In this document: piece by piece, positions 1 through 7,551 of the stretch
Layout of the letters: each line of letters begins with the position of its first letter
How positions within the stretch are numbered: position 1 is the stretch's first letter
DNA from: JAMCZC01 sp964364925
GTDB taxonomy: Bacteria; Patescibacteriota; Microgenomatia; Levybacterales; UBA12049
Assembly (NCBI GenBank): GCA_964364925.1
Contig: CAYIOB010000013.1
Coordinates: 1-17,686, forward strand
Direction of reading: 5' to 3'
DNA length: 17,686 nucleotides
The notes under the pieces: generated by a model
Seen by the model: only the letters and a program-made list of their open reading frames with translations
Database searches by the model: none
Told to the model about the DNA's origin: nothing
Translations under genes and position numbers: made by a program

Positions 1-64
1 AATATAAAGCCAGTGAAGGAAAAATAATTTCCAAGATTCCTAGAATAATTAAATATTTTTTCAT
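1..64 (-). CDS. 5' end of an unidentified secreted or membrane protein, cut by the window edge
   Basis: An ATG at 62-64 (minus strand) opens a frame that stays open to the edge of the window. The 21 visible residues begin MKKYLIILGILEIIF and look like a signal peptide or first membrane segment: two lysines, a hydrophobic run, then a small-residue stretch (PSLAL). The ATG overlaps the stop of the upstream phosphoglycerate-kinase relic (ATGA), so it could be translated by coupling or be accidental. Too little is visible to name a family. Confidence 0.4.
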   Translation of the reverse strand, partial: MKKYLIILGILEIIFPSLALY

Positions 65-171
65 AAAATAATTATTTCAAGCATCAACTCTATTGTCAAC
101 TTTGTTCTAAGGGCCTCAAGACCCGGGAAATTAACGCCTGCTAAAAATTCGAGCATTACACCTTCACCTGT
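61..171 (-). pseudogene. relic of a phosphoglycerate kinase C-terminus
   Basis: The minus strand reads TGEGVMLEFLAGVNFPG, then LEAL, which aligns to the extreme C-terminus of the intact kinase in this window (TGGGAMLEFLAGEKLPG, then IEVL). About 15 of 22 residues match, but synonymous positions differ a lot, so this is not a fresh copy of the neighbour; it comes from an old duplication or a diverged relative. The normal pgk stop is lost and the frame runs on to TGA at 61-63. Upstream the homology stops at the end of the toxin gene, whose last codons overlap it. No catalytic part remains, so it cannot be an active enzyme. Confidence 0.7.
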
Positions 172-421
172 ATAAGTTACTGTGTAAATCTATTGCAACA
201 AAAATTGCCAGATTTTCTTCTTTTTTATATATTGCCCGAAGATCTCCTGTTACGTTTATACTTCGGTAACTTTGATATTTTCCTTTAAGAGGGTGGTTAT
301 TGAGTATTGGATTAAATTCATCTGTAAGGAAAATATTAATTCTTTCTTTAAATTTATCTTTCTCTGATTTTTTTAATTTCTTATATTGCTTTTCAAAGTT
401 TTTATGAAGATGAACTATCAT
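164..421 (-). CDS. RelE/YafQ-family mRNA interferase toxin
   Basis: An 85-aa basic protein with the YafQ/RelE-StbE pattern: an N-terminal lysine-rich helical part (KNFEKQYKKLKKSEKDKFKE), then HPLKGKY, the strand segment SINVTGDLRAIYK and a C-terminal DLHSNLYR that corresponds to the THS-x-LF ending of YafQ, where the histidine is catalytic. Toxins of this family cut mRNA in the ribosome and are held inactive by the antitoxin. Its ATG overlaps the antitoxin stop (ATGA at 418-421) and has no Shine-Dalgarno sequence, so translation is probably coupled. Length fits the family. Family is fairly certain; the exact subfamily (YafQ or RelE) is not. Confidence 0.85.
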   Translation of the reverse strand: MIVHLHKNFEKQYKKLKKSEKDKFKERINIFLTDEFNPILNNHPLKGKYQSYRSINVTGDLRAIYKKEENLAIFVAIDLHSNLYR

Positions 422-693
422 AAGGAGTCAAGGTAATCAATTGCCTCGGAAGAGCTGGAAAGCGGTCGGGAAAGATTTCTTTTTTTCCTTATGTCTTCAT
501 CAATTGGACCAAGAAGTCTTTCAAGCTCCAAAGTCATTTTGGGAATAGAAGAAAAATAAACCTCGCGGGTTCTTATAAAGTTTCTTAGCGATGCATTTAT
601 CACATCGCTTAAATTCAAACCAAGCTCCAACGCTATTTTTTGAGCATTTTCCTTTACTTGCGTGTCTGTTTTAACATGAATTACTGTTCTCAT
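418..693 (-). CDS. RelB/DinJ-family antitoxin
   Basis: The N-terminus MRTVIHVKTDTQVKENAQ is the beta-strand and first helix of a RelB/DinJ ribbon-helix-helix protein, followed by LGLNLSDVINASLRNFI, the second helix. The C-terminal part (about residues 45-91) should wrap the toxin. I start it at the ATG at 693 (91 aa). A longer TTG start at 723 would lie directly against the -10 box and so upstream of the likely transcription start. It is the first gene of a two-gene operon with the toxin. The pair has its own promoter 10-40 bases after the pgk stop, and an inverted repeat between promoter and start is the likely self-repression site. Confidence 0.85.
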   Translation of the reverse strand: MRTVIHVKTDTQVKENAQKIALELGLNLSDVINASLRNFIRTREVYFSSIPKMTLELERLLGPIDEDIRKKRNLSRPLSSSSEAIDYLDSL

Positions 694-701
694 AGCTGAA
701 G

Positions 702-716
702 TCGCGTTTGACGCGA
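702..716. promoter_or_regulatory. probable antitoxin operator (TCGCGT-TTG-ACGCGA)
   Basis: A perfect 6-base inverted repeat with a 3-base centre, placed 8 bases downstream of the -10 box and 8 bases before the antitoxin ATG. Ribbon-helix-helix antitoxins commonly bind such palindromes at their own promoter. The binding itself is inference. Confidence 0.55.
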
Positions 717-723
717 TAACCAA

Positions 724-752
724 AGTATATACAATAGTTACAACCTTGTCAA
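724..752 (-). promoter_or_regulatory. sigma70-type promoter of the toxin-antitoxin operon
   Basis: The minus strand reads TTGACA (747-752), a 17-base spacer, then TATACT (724-729). The -35 is a perfect consensus and the -10 has five of six matches. It begins just after the pgk stop, so the pair is transcribed separately from pgk. Confidence 0.75.
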
Positions 753-762
753 GACTTTTAGA

Positions 763-1854
763 TTACTCTCCAACCAGAACCTCAATTCCCGGAAGCTTTT
801 CGCCTGCGAGAAACTCAAGCATTGCGCCTCCGCCTGTTGAAACAAAACTAAATTTATCCAAAAGATCATTCTTTTTCAAAAACGCAACCGTATCTCCTCC
901 CCCAACTACAGTATAAGCTCCTGAATTAATGATGCCGTAAGCGAGCAAAAAACTTGTATATCCCTCGTCTCCAACTTTTAACTTTTGACTTTTAACTTTT
1001 GACTTTTGGTTTATATATCCCATTGGCCCGTTCCAAACAATGGTTTCCGCATTTTGAATTATCTGGACAAAGTTTTCTGCAGATTTTGTCGTTATATCCT
1101 TAGAATTTTGAGTTAAATCGGCAATCAGTAGCGCTGATTTTCTTCCGCCGGCCGGCGGATTAATTTTTTCATGCTGAACCTTAAGAAGAACTTTATCGTT
1201 CTCGGCAATTTCTCCGCCAACCAAAACATAATCTGCAAAATGATGCATTTTTTCAACCAGCGGCAATTTTGTTTCTATTTTTGCGCCGCCAATAATTACA
1301 CAAAACGGTCTTTTGGGTTTTTCTAAAATTTCTGATAAAACTTCTACTTCTTTTTGTAACCTTAAACCGGCAAAGGATGGCAAATATTTTGCGCTACCAA
1401 CAATTGAAGCATGAGCCCGATGTGAAGAAGCAAAAGCGTCGTTAACATAAATGTCGGCCAAAGATGCAAGTTTTTGAGAAAAATCCAAATCATTTTCCTC
1501 TTCTTCTTTATAAAACCTTAAATTTTCAAGAAGAACAAGGCCCGGGAGGATTTCCCAACCTGAAAAACCTTTAACTTCCGCCTCCTTTAAATTTCCTTTA
1601 AGTCTATTTGCGTACCACTTCGCCACAACTTTCAAACTTAAACTTTTATCTTCTTTTTCTGGACGTCCGAGGTGTCCAATAATAACTACTGTCTTTGTTT
1701 GCTTTAAAAGATAATTAATTGTTTCAAGAGAAGTAATTAAACGAAAATCGTCTGAAATCTCCCCCCTCGCGAGAGGAACATCCAAGTCCACTCTTAGAAG
1801 AACTGTTTTATTCGCAACTCCTGCCTCTTGTATTTTTCTTAAATCGTAAATCAT
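763..1854 (-). CDS. pgk: phosphoglycerate kinase
   Basis: Transfers phosphate from 1,3-bisphosphoglycerate to ADP in cytosolic glycolysis. Diagnostic segments appear in order: RVDLDVPL (substrate loop, usually RVDFNVP), GHLGRP, LLENLRFYKEEE, VNDAFASSHRAHAS, IGGAKIETKLPL, VWNGPMG, VGGGDTVAF and STGGGAMLEFLAG. I start at ATG 1854 (363 aa) because MIYDLRKI is the usual beginning; the ten codons upstream fall within the repetitive spacer. Two stretches look inserted: one around NPPAGGRK between KVLLKV and LLIADL, encoded by a 16-bp palindrome, and QKSKVKSQKLKVG just after NGPMG, encoded by five 7-base repeats. Both probably lie in surface loops, since the motifs around them are intact. It lies downstream of the CvpA-CAP gene and may be co-transcribed with it across a repetitive 76-base gap. 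Confidence 0.97.
   Translation of the reverse strand: MIYDLRKIQEAGVANKTVLLRVDLDVPLARGEISDDFRLITSLETINYLLKQTKTVVIIGHLGRPEKEDKSLSLKVVAKWYANRLKGNLKEAEVKGFSGWEILPGLVLLENLRFYKEEEENDLDFSQKLASLADIYVNDAFASSHRAHASIVGSAKYLPSFAGLRLQKEVEVLSEILEKPKRPFCVIIGGAKIETKLPLVEKMHHFADYVLVGGEIAENDKVLLKVQHEKINPPAGGRKSALLIADLTQNSKDITTKSAENFVQIIQNAETIVWNGPMGYINQKSKVKSQKLKVGDEGYTSFLLAYGIINSGAYTVVGGGDTVAFLKKNDLLDKFSFVSTGGGAMLEFLAGEKLPGIEVLVGE
973..1007. repeat. in-frame heptamer array, 5 x 7 bp (RACTTTT), inside pgk
   Basis: Five exact, abutting 7-base units of the form RACTTTT (A, A, G, A, G at the first position) make 35 bp within pgk. On the coding strand this reads as lysine- and serine-rich QKSKVKSQKLKVG between NGPMG and the VGGGDTVAF nucleotide site. 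Period and unit number match arrays in comFC and in three spacers of this window. Confidence 0.85.
1144..1159. repeat. 16-bp perfect GC palindrome inside pgk
   Basis: TCCGCCGGCCGGCGGA equals its own reverse complement and is far richer in GC than its surroundings. It encodes the PPAGG of a segment absent from ordinary phosphoglycerate kinases, so it may be a small inserted palindromic element kept in frame. Confidence 0.6.
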
Positions 1855-1867
1855 ATATATTACTAAG

Positions 1868-1937
1868 CAACTAGCCCCTAGCATCTAGCCATCAGTTACT
1901 AACTAGTTGCTGATTGCTAATGGCTGATAGCTAGTCT
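1868..1937. repeat. mirror-image heptamer array, 5 + 5 units of 7 bp, between the CvpA-CAP gene and pgk
   Basis: CTAG or a close variant recurs exactly every 7 bases at 1871, 1878, 1885, 1892 and 1899, then at 1903, 1910, 1917, 1924 and 1931. The second half is the inverted form of the first about a centre at 1902.5: CAACTAG at 1868 pairs with CTAGTTG at 1903, and TCAG at 1892 mirrors CTGA at 1910. The last unit contains the stop codon of the CvpA-CAP gene. The array could fold as a hairpin in the mRNA just ahead of pgk. Confidence 0.75.
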
Positions 1938-2962
1938 GAAAATTCTTGGCAAAACATTTGTCCGTAAACTCCGGCGTCTATTGCCCCTATTCCGACCCTA
2001 CCAAAATCTGCTGATAAAATATTTGCCCTGTGCCCAGGGCTTTGCATAAATCCTTTCATTGCCAATTCGGTATTTGGAGCAAGAGCCAAGTTTTCTCCGG
2101 CAAAAGTAAAATCAATGTTAGCCTTTGCCATTCTGTCAAAAGGCGATAATCCTTCGGGCGTATAATGAGAAAAGTATCCTCTCTTTAACATGTCTTTGCA
2201 ATGAATCCTGGCAACATCCGTTAGCGCGTTTCGCACTTGGAGCGCAGATATTCCTCGCGCGGTTCTTTCCTGATTTACCATGACAAACATTTTTTTCTCG
2301 GAGACCGTATCTATGCTAAAACTGCTTGTTTTAAAATTAAGATTAACAATTTCATTGCTTTTTGGTTCAACTGTTAAAAAAGCCAAAGTTTCGTTAACGG
2401 CGCCGCCGAAAACATTATTTAAATCTTTTGCAAAGCCTTGTGTATTTATAATTAAAACACTTCCCACCTTAGACGAAGAGACTGAATGTTTTAAAAAAGT
2501 CGAAACAGGAAGAATGATAACCATTGTTAGTATAAAAGAAAGAAGCAAAAGTCCGGAAAAAACAGACGGAATTATCCCAAGGAAATTATTTAGTTTTTTT
2601 ATATTCTCCGGCCGAGATTCAAATTCCGCAAAAAATGGCAAAGTCAAAACCAGATGTTTTAAAAGAAAGTTAATAATAATTTCCGTAACAAACGCGACTG
2701 CAAAAAATCCTACCGCATTAGCAAATCCGCCCGGTATTGAAAAAACATTAACAAGAATCTGACCTATAAATCCATAAAATATAAGACCCAAAGCAAAAGA
2801 AACAATAAAACCTACCAAATCTAAAAATGCAGCATAAAAACCAAGAGCATAGCCCTCAAAACAATAAAAAATAAGAACAATTAATATTAAAATATCAATC
2901 CAGTTAAATCCTAGAATTGGTATTGAAATAGAAGAAAACAGTGTATTAATATCCATCAACAT
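1931..2962 (-). CDS. CvpA-like membrane domain fused to a CAP (SCP/PR-1) domain
   Basis: A 343-aa protein. Residues 1-160 hold four hydrophobic segments (about 20-35, 40-66, 82-102 and 130-155) resembling the CvpA/colicin V production family. Residues 224-343 form a CAP domain on the outer side: FVMVNQERTARGISAL, ARIHCKDM, GYFSHYTPEG, FAGENLA and SPGHRANIL. H266, E290 and H311 match the conserved cavity residues. Bacterial CAP domains are extracellular and often cell-wall associated, but their chemistry is unsettled. This gene is divergent from the PBP genes, which fits an envelope role. The -10 box ends 5 bases before the ATG, so the mRNA should be leaderless; a second ATG two codons on (MDINTLF) is an alternative start. 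Confidence 0.88.
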   Translation of the reverse strand: MLMDINTLFSSISIPILGFNWIDILILIVLIFYCFEGYALGFYAAFLDLVGFIVSFALGLIFYGFIGQILVNVFSIPGGFANAVGFFAVAFVTEIIINFLLKHLVLTLPFFAEFESRPENIKKLNNFLGIIPSVFSGLLLLSFILTMVIILPVSTFLKHSVSSSKVGSVLIINTQGFAKDLNNVFGGAVNETLAFLTVEPKSNEIVNLNFKTSSFSIDTVSEKKMFVMVNQERTARGISALQVRNALTDVARIHCKDMLKRGYFSHYTPEGLSPFDRMAKANIDFTFAGENLALAPNTELAMKGFMQSPGHRANILSADFGRVGIGAIDAGVYGQMFCQEFSD

Positions 2963-2967
2963 TGTCT

Positions 2968-2996
2968 ATTATATACAATCCGGAAATGGTTGTCAG
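2968..2996 (-). promoter_or_regulatory. promoter of the CvpA-CAP gene, leaderless type
   Basis: The minus strand shows CTGACA (2991-2996), a 17-base spacer and a perfect TATAAT (2968-2973). The ATG follows after 5 bases, so transcription should start at or next to the start codon. The -35 box overlaps that of the divergent PBP promoter. Confidence 0.75.
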
Positions 2997-3018
2997 TGGA
3001 TAAATATAATGGTATGAT
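2990..3018 (+). promoter_or_regulatory. promoter of the first PBP gene, leaderless type
   Basis: TTGTCA (2990-2995), a 17-base spacer and TATGAT (3013-3018), then 6 bases to the ATG at 3025. The -35 shares bases 2991-2995 with the divergent promoter, so polymerase can probably occupy only one at a time. Confidence 0.7.
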
Positions 3019-3024
3019 AAACTG

Positions 3025-5208
3025 ATGAAAAAGTACCTCAAAAATCCTTTTAAAAGTTACAAAAAACATCTAACAAGAAACAGTTTAATTATTGTTTTTT
3101 TTGTTTTTGTTTTATCTTTATTTTTTTATTTTGCGCTTTTGAAAGATCTCCCGCTACCAACTAAATTAAGTGGCATCTCAACGCCTCAATCGACTTTAAT
3201 TTATGACAGAAACGGAAAGCTTCTATACAATATTTACGATAAGAAAAATCAGACATTTATCCCTTTGTCTAAAGTTCCTAAATATATGCAGCAGGCAACT
3301 ATTGCGATCGAGGACAGAAACTTCTATAAACACGGGGCAATTGATGCAAGAGGAATCGCAAGAGCCTTTGTATCAACTATTTTAAAACAGCAGGTGCAGG
3401 GGGGCTCGACTCTTACACAACAGCTTGTTAAAAATAGCCTTTTAACTCAGGAGCGAACAATTCCAAGAAAAATTAAAGAAGTAATCCTAGCTTTCGCAAC
3501 AGAATTTATTTATTCGAAAAATCAAATCCTTGAAATGTACTTAAATCAAAGTCCGTATGGAGGTACGGCTTGGGGAATAGAAGCTGCTGCTGAAAAATAT
3601 TTTAATAAAAATGCAAGCGAATTGAGCTTAGCGGAAAGTTCCCTTTTGGCAGGACTGCCTCAGTCACCCACCAGATTCTCTCCTTTTGGCTCCCGTCCCG
3701 AACTTGCAAAACAAAGACAGCTTGAGGTTTTAAAAGCAATGCGAGAAGAAGGATACATAACAAAAGACCAAGAAAAAAAAACCAAGAACGAAGTTTTAAA
3801 TTACAAAAGAATTTCAGATAATATCGAAGCGCCGCATTTTGTTTTGTATGTGAAAGACCTTTTGATCGCAAAATACGGACAAAAAAACGTTGAGGAGGGC
3901 GGATTAAAAGTAATTACAAGTCTTGACGCATCCATCCAACAGTACGCTGAAGCGTCGGTTTCCGCAGAAATTGACAAACTTCCCAGCTATTATCATGTTA
4001 CAAATGGTGCCGCATTGATAACAAACCCGGCAACCGGCGAAATTTTAGCCATGGTCGGAAGCAAAGACTATTTTGATGCAAAAATTGCCGGAAACTTTAA
4101 CATAACTACCGCCTTAAGACAGCCCGGATCATCTATAAAACCGATAAATTATGCCGCAGGTCTAATAAATAAATATAACGGCGCAACTGCGTTTGTAGAC
4201 GGGCCTATTTGTTTTCCAAATCAAGGAGGAAAAGACTACTGTCCTGTTAACTACGACGGTAAATGGCACGGCCTTGTTCAAATGCGCTTTGCCCTGGGAA
4301 ATTCTTTTAATATTCCTGCCGTTAAAATGCTTAAGTTAAATGGTATTAATAGTATGATTGCAACGGCATCGGCCATGGGAATAACTACATTTACCCGCCC
4401 TGAGAATTACGGGCTTTCTTTAACTTTGGGAGGCGGGGAAGTAAGAATGACGGACATGGCCACCGCTTTTGGAGTATTTGCAAATTCAGGCTACAGAATT
4501 GATCTTCATCCAATTCTTAAGGTTACAGATAAAACCGGTAAGGTTCTTGAACAATATAATCCTCCGGGAAGTCCGATATTTGGTAAAAAGGTCCTTCCCG
4601 AAGGAGTTGCTTTTATAATCTCGGACATTTTAGCTGACAACGGGGCAAGGCTTTTAGCGTTTGGGGAGAATTCAGAACTTAAAATAAAAGGACAAATAGT
4701 TTCTGTTAAAACCGGCACAACCAATGATTATAAAGACAATTGGACAATCGGCTACACTCCCTCCTTCTTAGTCGCCGCATGGGTTGGCAATAGCGACAAC
4801 ACTAGGATGAGCGGATTAGTATCCGGAATTACAGGAGCGGCTCCTATTTGGAATGATATTATGTCTTATCTTCTTAAAGACAAAACTCCGGAACCAATTT
4901 CAAGACCGCCATCGGTAATTCAAAAACGGGTTTGCTCCGATACGGGATTTTTCCCATCTATTGCACCTGATGGTGTTTCATGCCCTGCAAGATTTGAATA
5001 TTTCATAAAAGGAACCGAAAACTCTTCCGGCAAACTTTCATCCGAAGATATTGCAGTTGATAAAACGACCCAAGACCTGCCGGCAAAAGGACAAACGGAT
5101 AATTTGGAAACCAAAAACGCAACTATATATACAGATCCAACAGGAGACAAATATTGTCTAAGCTGCCCGCATCCGACTCCCGCCCCCACCCCTTCGCCGG
5201 CGAATTAG
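3025..5208 (+). CDS. class A penicillin-binding protein (transglycosylase/transpeptidase)
   Basis: Polymerises and cross-links peptidoglycan outside the membrane. Of 727 aa, residues 1-20 are cytosolic and basic, and a membrane segment lies at about 20-40. The GT51 glycosyltransferase spans about 70-235: IAIEDRNF with catalytic E96, QGGSTLTQQL, RKIKEVILA with E152, and YLNQSPYGG. The transpeptidase spans about 320-620 with S369-x-x-K372 (GSSIKP), S427-F-N429 and K562-T-G. The C-terminal tail is rich in Pro and Thr and contains four cysteines, in two pairs. All catalytic motifs are intact. A second, N-terminally extended paralogue follows after 65 bases; the two share the tail motif EYFxKGTENS. 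The start at 3025 is supported by a -10 box 6 bases upstream. Confidence 0.97.
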   Translation: MKKYLKNPFKSYKKHLTRNSLIIVFFVFVLSLFFYFALLKDLPLPTKLSGISTPQSTLIYDRNGKLLYNIYDKKNQTFIPLSKVPKYMQQATIAIEDRNFYKHGAIDARGIARAFVSTILKQQVQGGSTLTQQLVKNSLLTQERTIPRKIKEVILAFATEFIYSKNQILEMYLNQSPYGGTAWGIEAAAEKYFNKNASELSLAESSLLAGLPQSPTRFSPFGSRPELAKQRQLEVLKAMREEGYITKDQEKKTKNEVLNYKRISDNIEAPHFVLYVKDLLIAKYGQKNVEEGGLKVITSLDASIQQYAEASVSAEIDKLPSYYHVTNGAALITNPATGEILAMVGSKDYFDAKIAGNFNITTALRQPGSSIKPINYAAGLINKYNGATAFVDGPICFPNQGGKDYCPVNYDGKWHGLVQMRFALGNSFNIPAVKMLKLNGINSMIATASAMGITTFTRPENYGLSLTLGGGEVRMTDMATAFGVFANSGYRIDLHPILKVTDKTGKVLEQYNPPGSPIFGKKVLPEGVAFIISDILADNGARLLAFGENSELKIKGQIVSVKTGTTNDYKDNWTIGYTPSFLVAAWVGNSDNTRMSGLVSGITGAAPIWNDIMSYLLKDKTPEPISRPPSVIQKRVCSDTGFFPSIAPDGVSCPARFEYFIKGTENSSGKLSSEDIAVDKTTQDLPAKGQTDNLETKNATIYTDPTGDKYCLSCPHPTPAPTPSPAN

Positions 5209-5273
5209 TTTTGCCTCTTTCAAAGCTGATACTCCTATAGTATAATTCCCACACTCTCCCTGCCTAAGAGAAT

Positions 5274-7551
5274 ATGAAACTTTTACTAAATATTATTGTT
5301 TTTATTCTAAATTTTCTGGTTAAAATAGGAGATTTTATTCTTCTGATTATTAACTTCTTAATAAAAATTATCGAATCTGCCAGCCACGCATTAAACTCAA
5401 AATTTGAGCATATAAAAAAAGCAACAACACAGGAAACGCAAGAATTATCAGGGCGCTATGCTTTTAGAAAAAATCAGATTTTGCAAACCAAGCAGAAAAT
5501 AAAGTTTTCTTTGTTAAAAATTGAAGTTAAATTACCGAATTTAAAAGGTTTTTCCTTTAAGCTGAAGCTCCCAAAGCCAAAACTGAAAAAAACAGAGAAA
5601 GCAAAAAAAACTACTGTTTATAAAAGACCGCATTTAATAAGACTCCGAATAAAATATTTTCTTTTGGGCGGATTTTTTTCTTTTATTTTTGTATTTCTGC
5701 CTCTTTTATTTCTAATATTTTTGCAAAATCTTCCAAATCCTAAAGAGTTATCGCTTCGAGAAATTGCCCAAACAACTAAAATTTATGACAGAAACGGTTT
5801 TTTGCTTTATCAAATATATGCCAACGAAAATAGAACGCTGGTGCCTTTAAGCTCTATCCCCAAAGACTTTATCAATGCAACAATTGCTATTGAAGATAAA
5901 GACTTTTATAAAAATCCGGGTTTTGACATAAACGCAATAGCAAGAGCCGCCATTGCCGATGTTTCGGGAAAACCGATACAAGGAGGCTCTACGATTACAC
6001 AACAGCTTATAAAATCAACTCTTTTAACCCCGGAAGTAAGTGTTGAAAGAAAAATTAAAGAAATTATTCTAGCCATTTGGACTGAAAAAACTTACAGCAA
6101 AGATGAGATTCTTCAGATGTATTTTAACCAAGTGCCATATGGAGGAACAGCCTGGGGAGTACAAGCCGCATCCGAAGTTTATTTTGGGAAAAACGTCAAG
6201 GACTTGAATCTTGCACAAAGCGCATTTTTAGCAGGAATGCCGCAGGCTCCAACCACTTATTCCCCTTACGGGGAAAATCCTAATCTTTGGAAAACTCGTC
6301 AAAAAGAAGTGTTGAATAAAATGACCGAATTAGGCTTTGTTACAAAAGAGCAGGGGAAAAAGGCTTTGGAAGAAAATCTGGTTTTTGAACCCCCCCAAAC
6401 ACCAATTTACGCAGCCCATTTTGTAATGTATATTAAAAATCTTCTGATTACAAAATACGGATTGCCGCGGGTTGAAAAAGGCGGCTTAAGCGTAACCACG
6501 AGTCTTGATTTAAAACTTCACAATGAAGCTCAAAATATTGTAAAAACAGAAGTTGATAATAATTCTTATCTTAATCTTACAAATGGAGCGGCTTTAGTAA
6601 CCAATCCAAAAAATGGCGACATTTTGAGTATGGTCGGAAGCCGCGATTATAACGACCCAAACGGCGGCAATGTAAATTTAACTACTTCCTTAAGGCAACC
6701 GGGGTCTTCTATAAAAATTGTCACTTATGCAGCAGCGATATCTAACGGATTTACTGCTGCAACCATACTTGACGACTCACCGGTAACTTACAAAAGTCCC
6801 GGTTCGCCTTCCTATTCTCCTGTTAATTACGATGGAGCTTTTCATGGCAGAGTCCCTTTAAGACTGGCTTTTGCAAACTAATTTANNNNNNNNNNTTATG
6901 GGCAAAAAAATGGGGATTACTACCTGGAATGAACCTAATCAATACGGTCTGGCTATAACACTGGGGTCTGCGGAGGTAAAAATGACAGACATGGCAGAAG
7001 TTTACGGTACCGTTGCAAATTCGGGCAAAAATGTTAACCTCGATCCCATTCTAAAAATAACAGACTACCAAGGAAATCTTGTTTATCAAAAAAATACTCC
7101 CGAAGAAAAACCTGTTATCGACGAAGGGGTTGCTTTTATAATTGCAAATATTTTATCCGATAATCCGGCTCGCTCCTTTGAATTTGGTGCAAATTCCCCT
7201 TTAAATATTAAAAACCGCACGGTTTCCGTTAAAACAGGAACTTCGGATAATAAAAGAGATAATTGGACAATTGGTTTTACTCCCTCAAGACTGGTTGCGG
7301 TTTGGGTAGGAAATAACGATAACTCTCCGATGAGTCAAACTTTGGCTTCCGGAATTACAGGAGCCGCTCCTATTTGGAACAAAATTATGACTATGCTTTT
7401 GGAAAACGTTTCGGATGAACCCATACAAATTCCGGATGATATTGTTCAAAAACCCTGCTTTGGAAGAATAGAATATTTTGTAAAAGGAACTGAAAACTCA
7501 GTTAACTGTAAAACCACCCCTGCACCAAGTCCCTCGCCTAATACTAATTAA
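5274..7551 (+). CDS. second class A penicillin-binding protein, split by an assembly gap
   Basis: A paralogue of the gene before it. GT51 at about 185-345 (IAIEDKDF with E207, QGGSTITQQL, RKIKEIILA) and transpeptidase motifs S478-x-x-K481 (GSSIK) and VKTGTSDN are present. The N-terminus has about 125 extra residues: a hydrophobic stretch (1-35), a lysine-rich linker, then the true membrane segment at about 128-150. The frame stops at TAA (6879-6881), 4 bases before 10 N (6886-6895), then resumes in another frame at MGKKMGITTW. Aligned to the neighbour, about 20 codons are missing here, including the SxN motif; about 51 bases should lie in the gap, so 10 N is a placeholder. I therefore read it as one intact gene. 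A TATAAT lies at 5241-5246. The stop overlaps that of rpe on the other strand (TTAA). Confidence 0.88.
6886..6895. other. assembly gap of 10 N
   Basis: Ten undetermined bases within the transpeptidase domain of the second PBP. The frames on each side do not match across exactly 10 bases, and the paralogue predicts about 51 missing bases. The TAA and TTTA directly before the gap are contig-end bases and may be wrong. Confidence 0.95.

Noticed and set aside
694..723. TTG start of a longer antitoxin
   Set aside because: It touches the -10 box and lies upstream of the likely transcription start; the conserved domain begins at the ATG at 693.
973..1007. Possible CRISPR-like array
   Set aside because: Units are 7 bases and abut with no spacers; the same holds for all other arrays. 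No cas gene is present.
2280..2762. 160-aa open frame on the plus strand
   Set aside because: It is antisense to the CvpA-CAP gene, whose domains are clear. It has no family resemblance, ribosome site or promoter.
6879..6881. TAA as a true inactivating mutation of the second PBP
   Set aside because: It lies at the edge of an assembly gap and the flanks are fully conserved; contig-end error is simpler.
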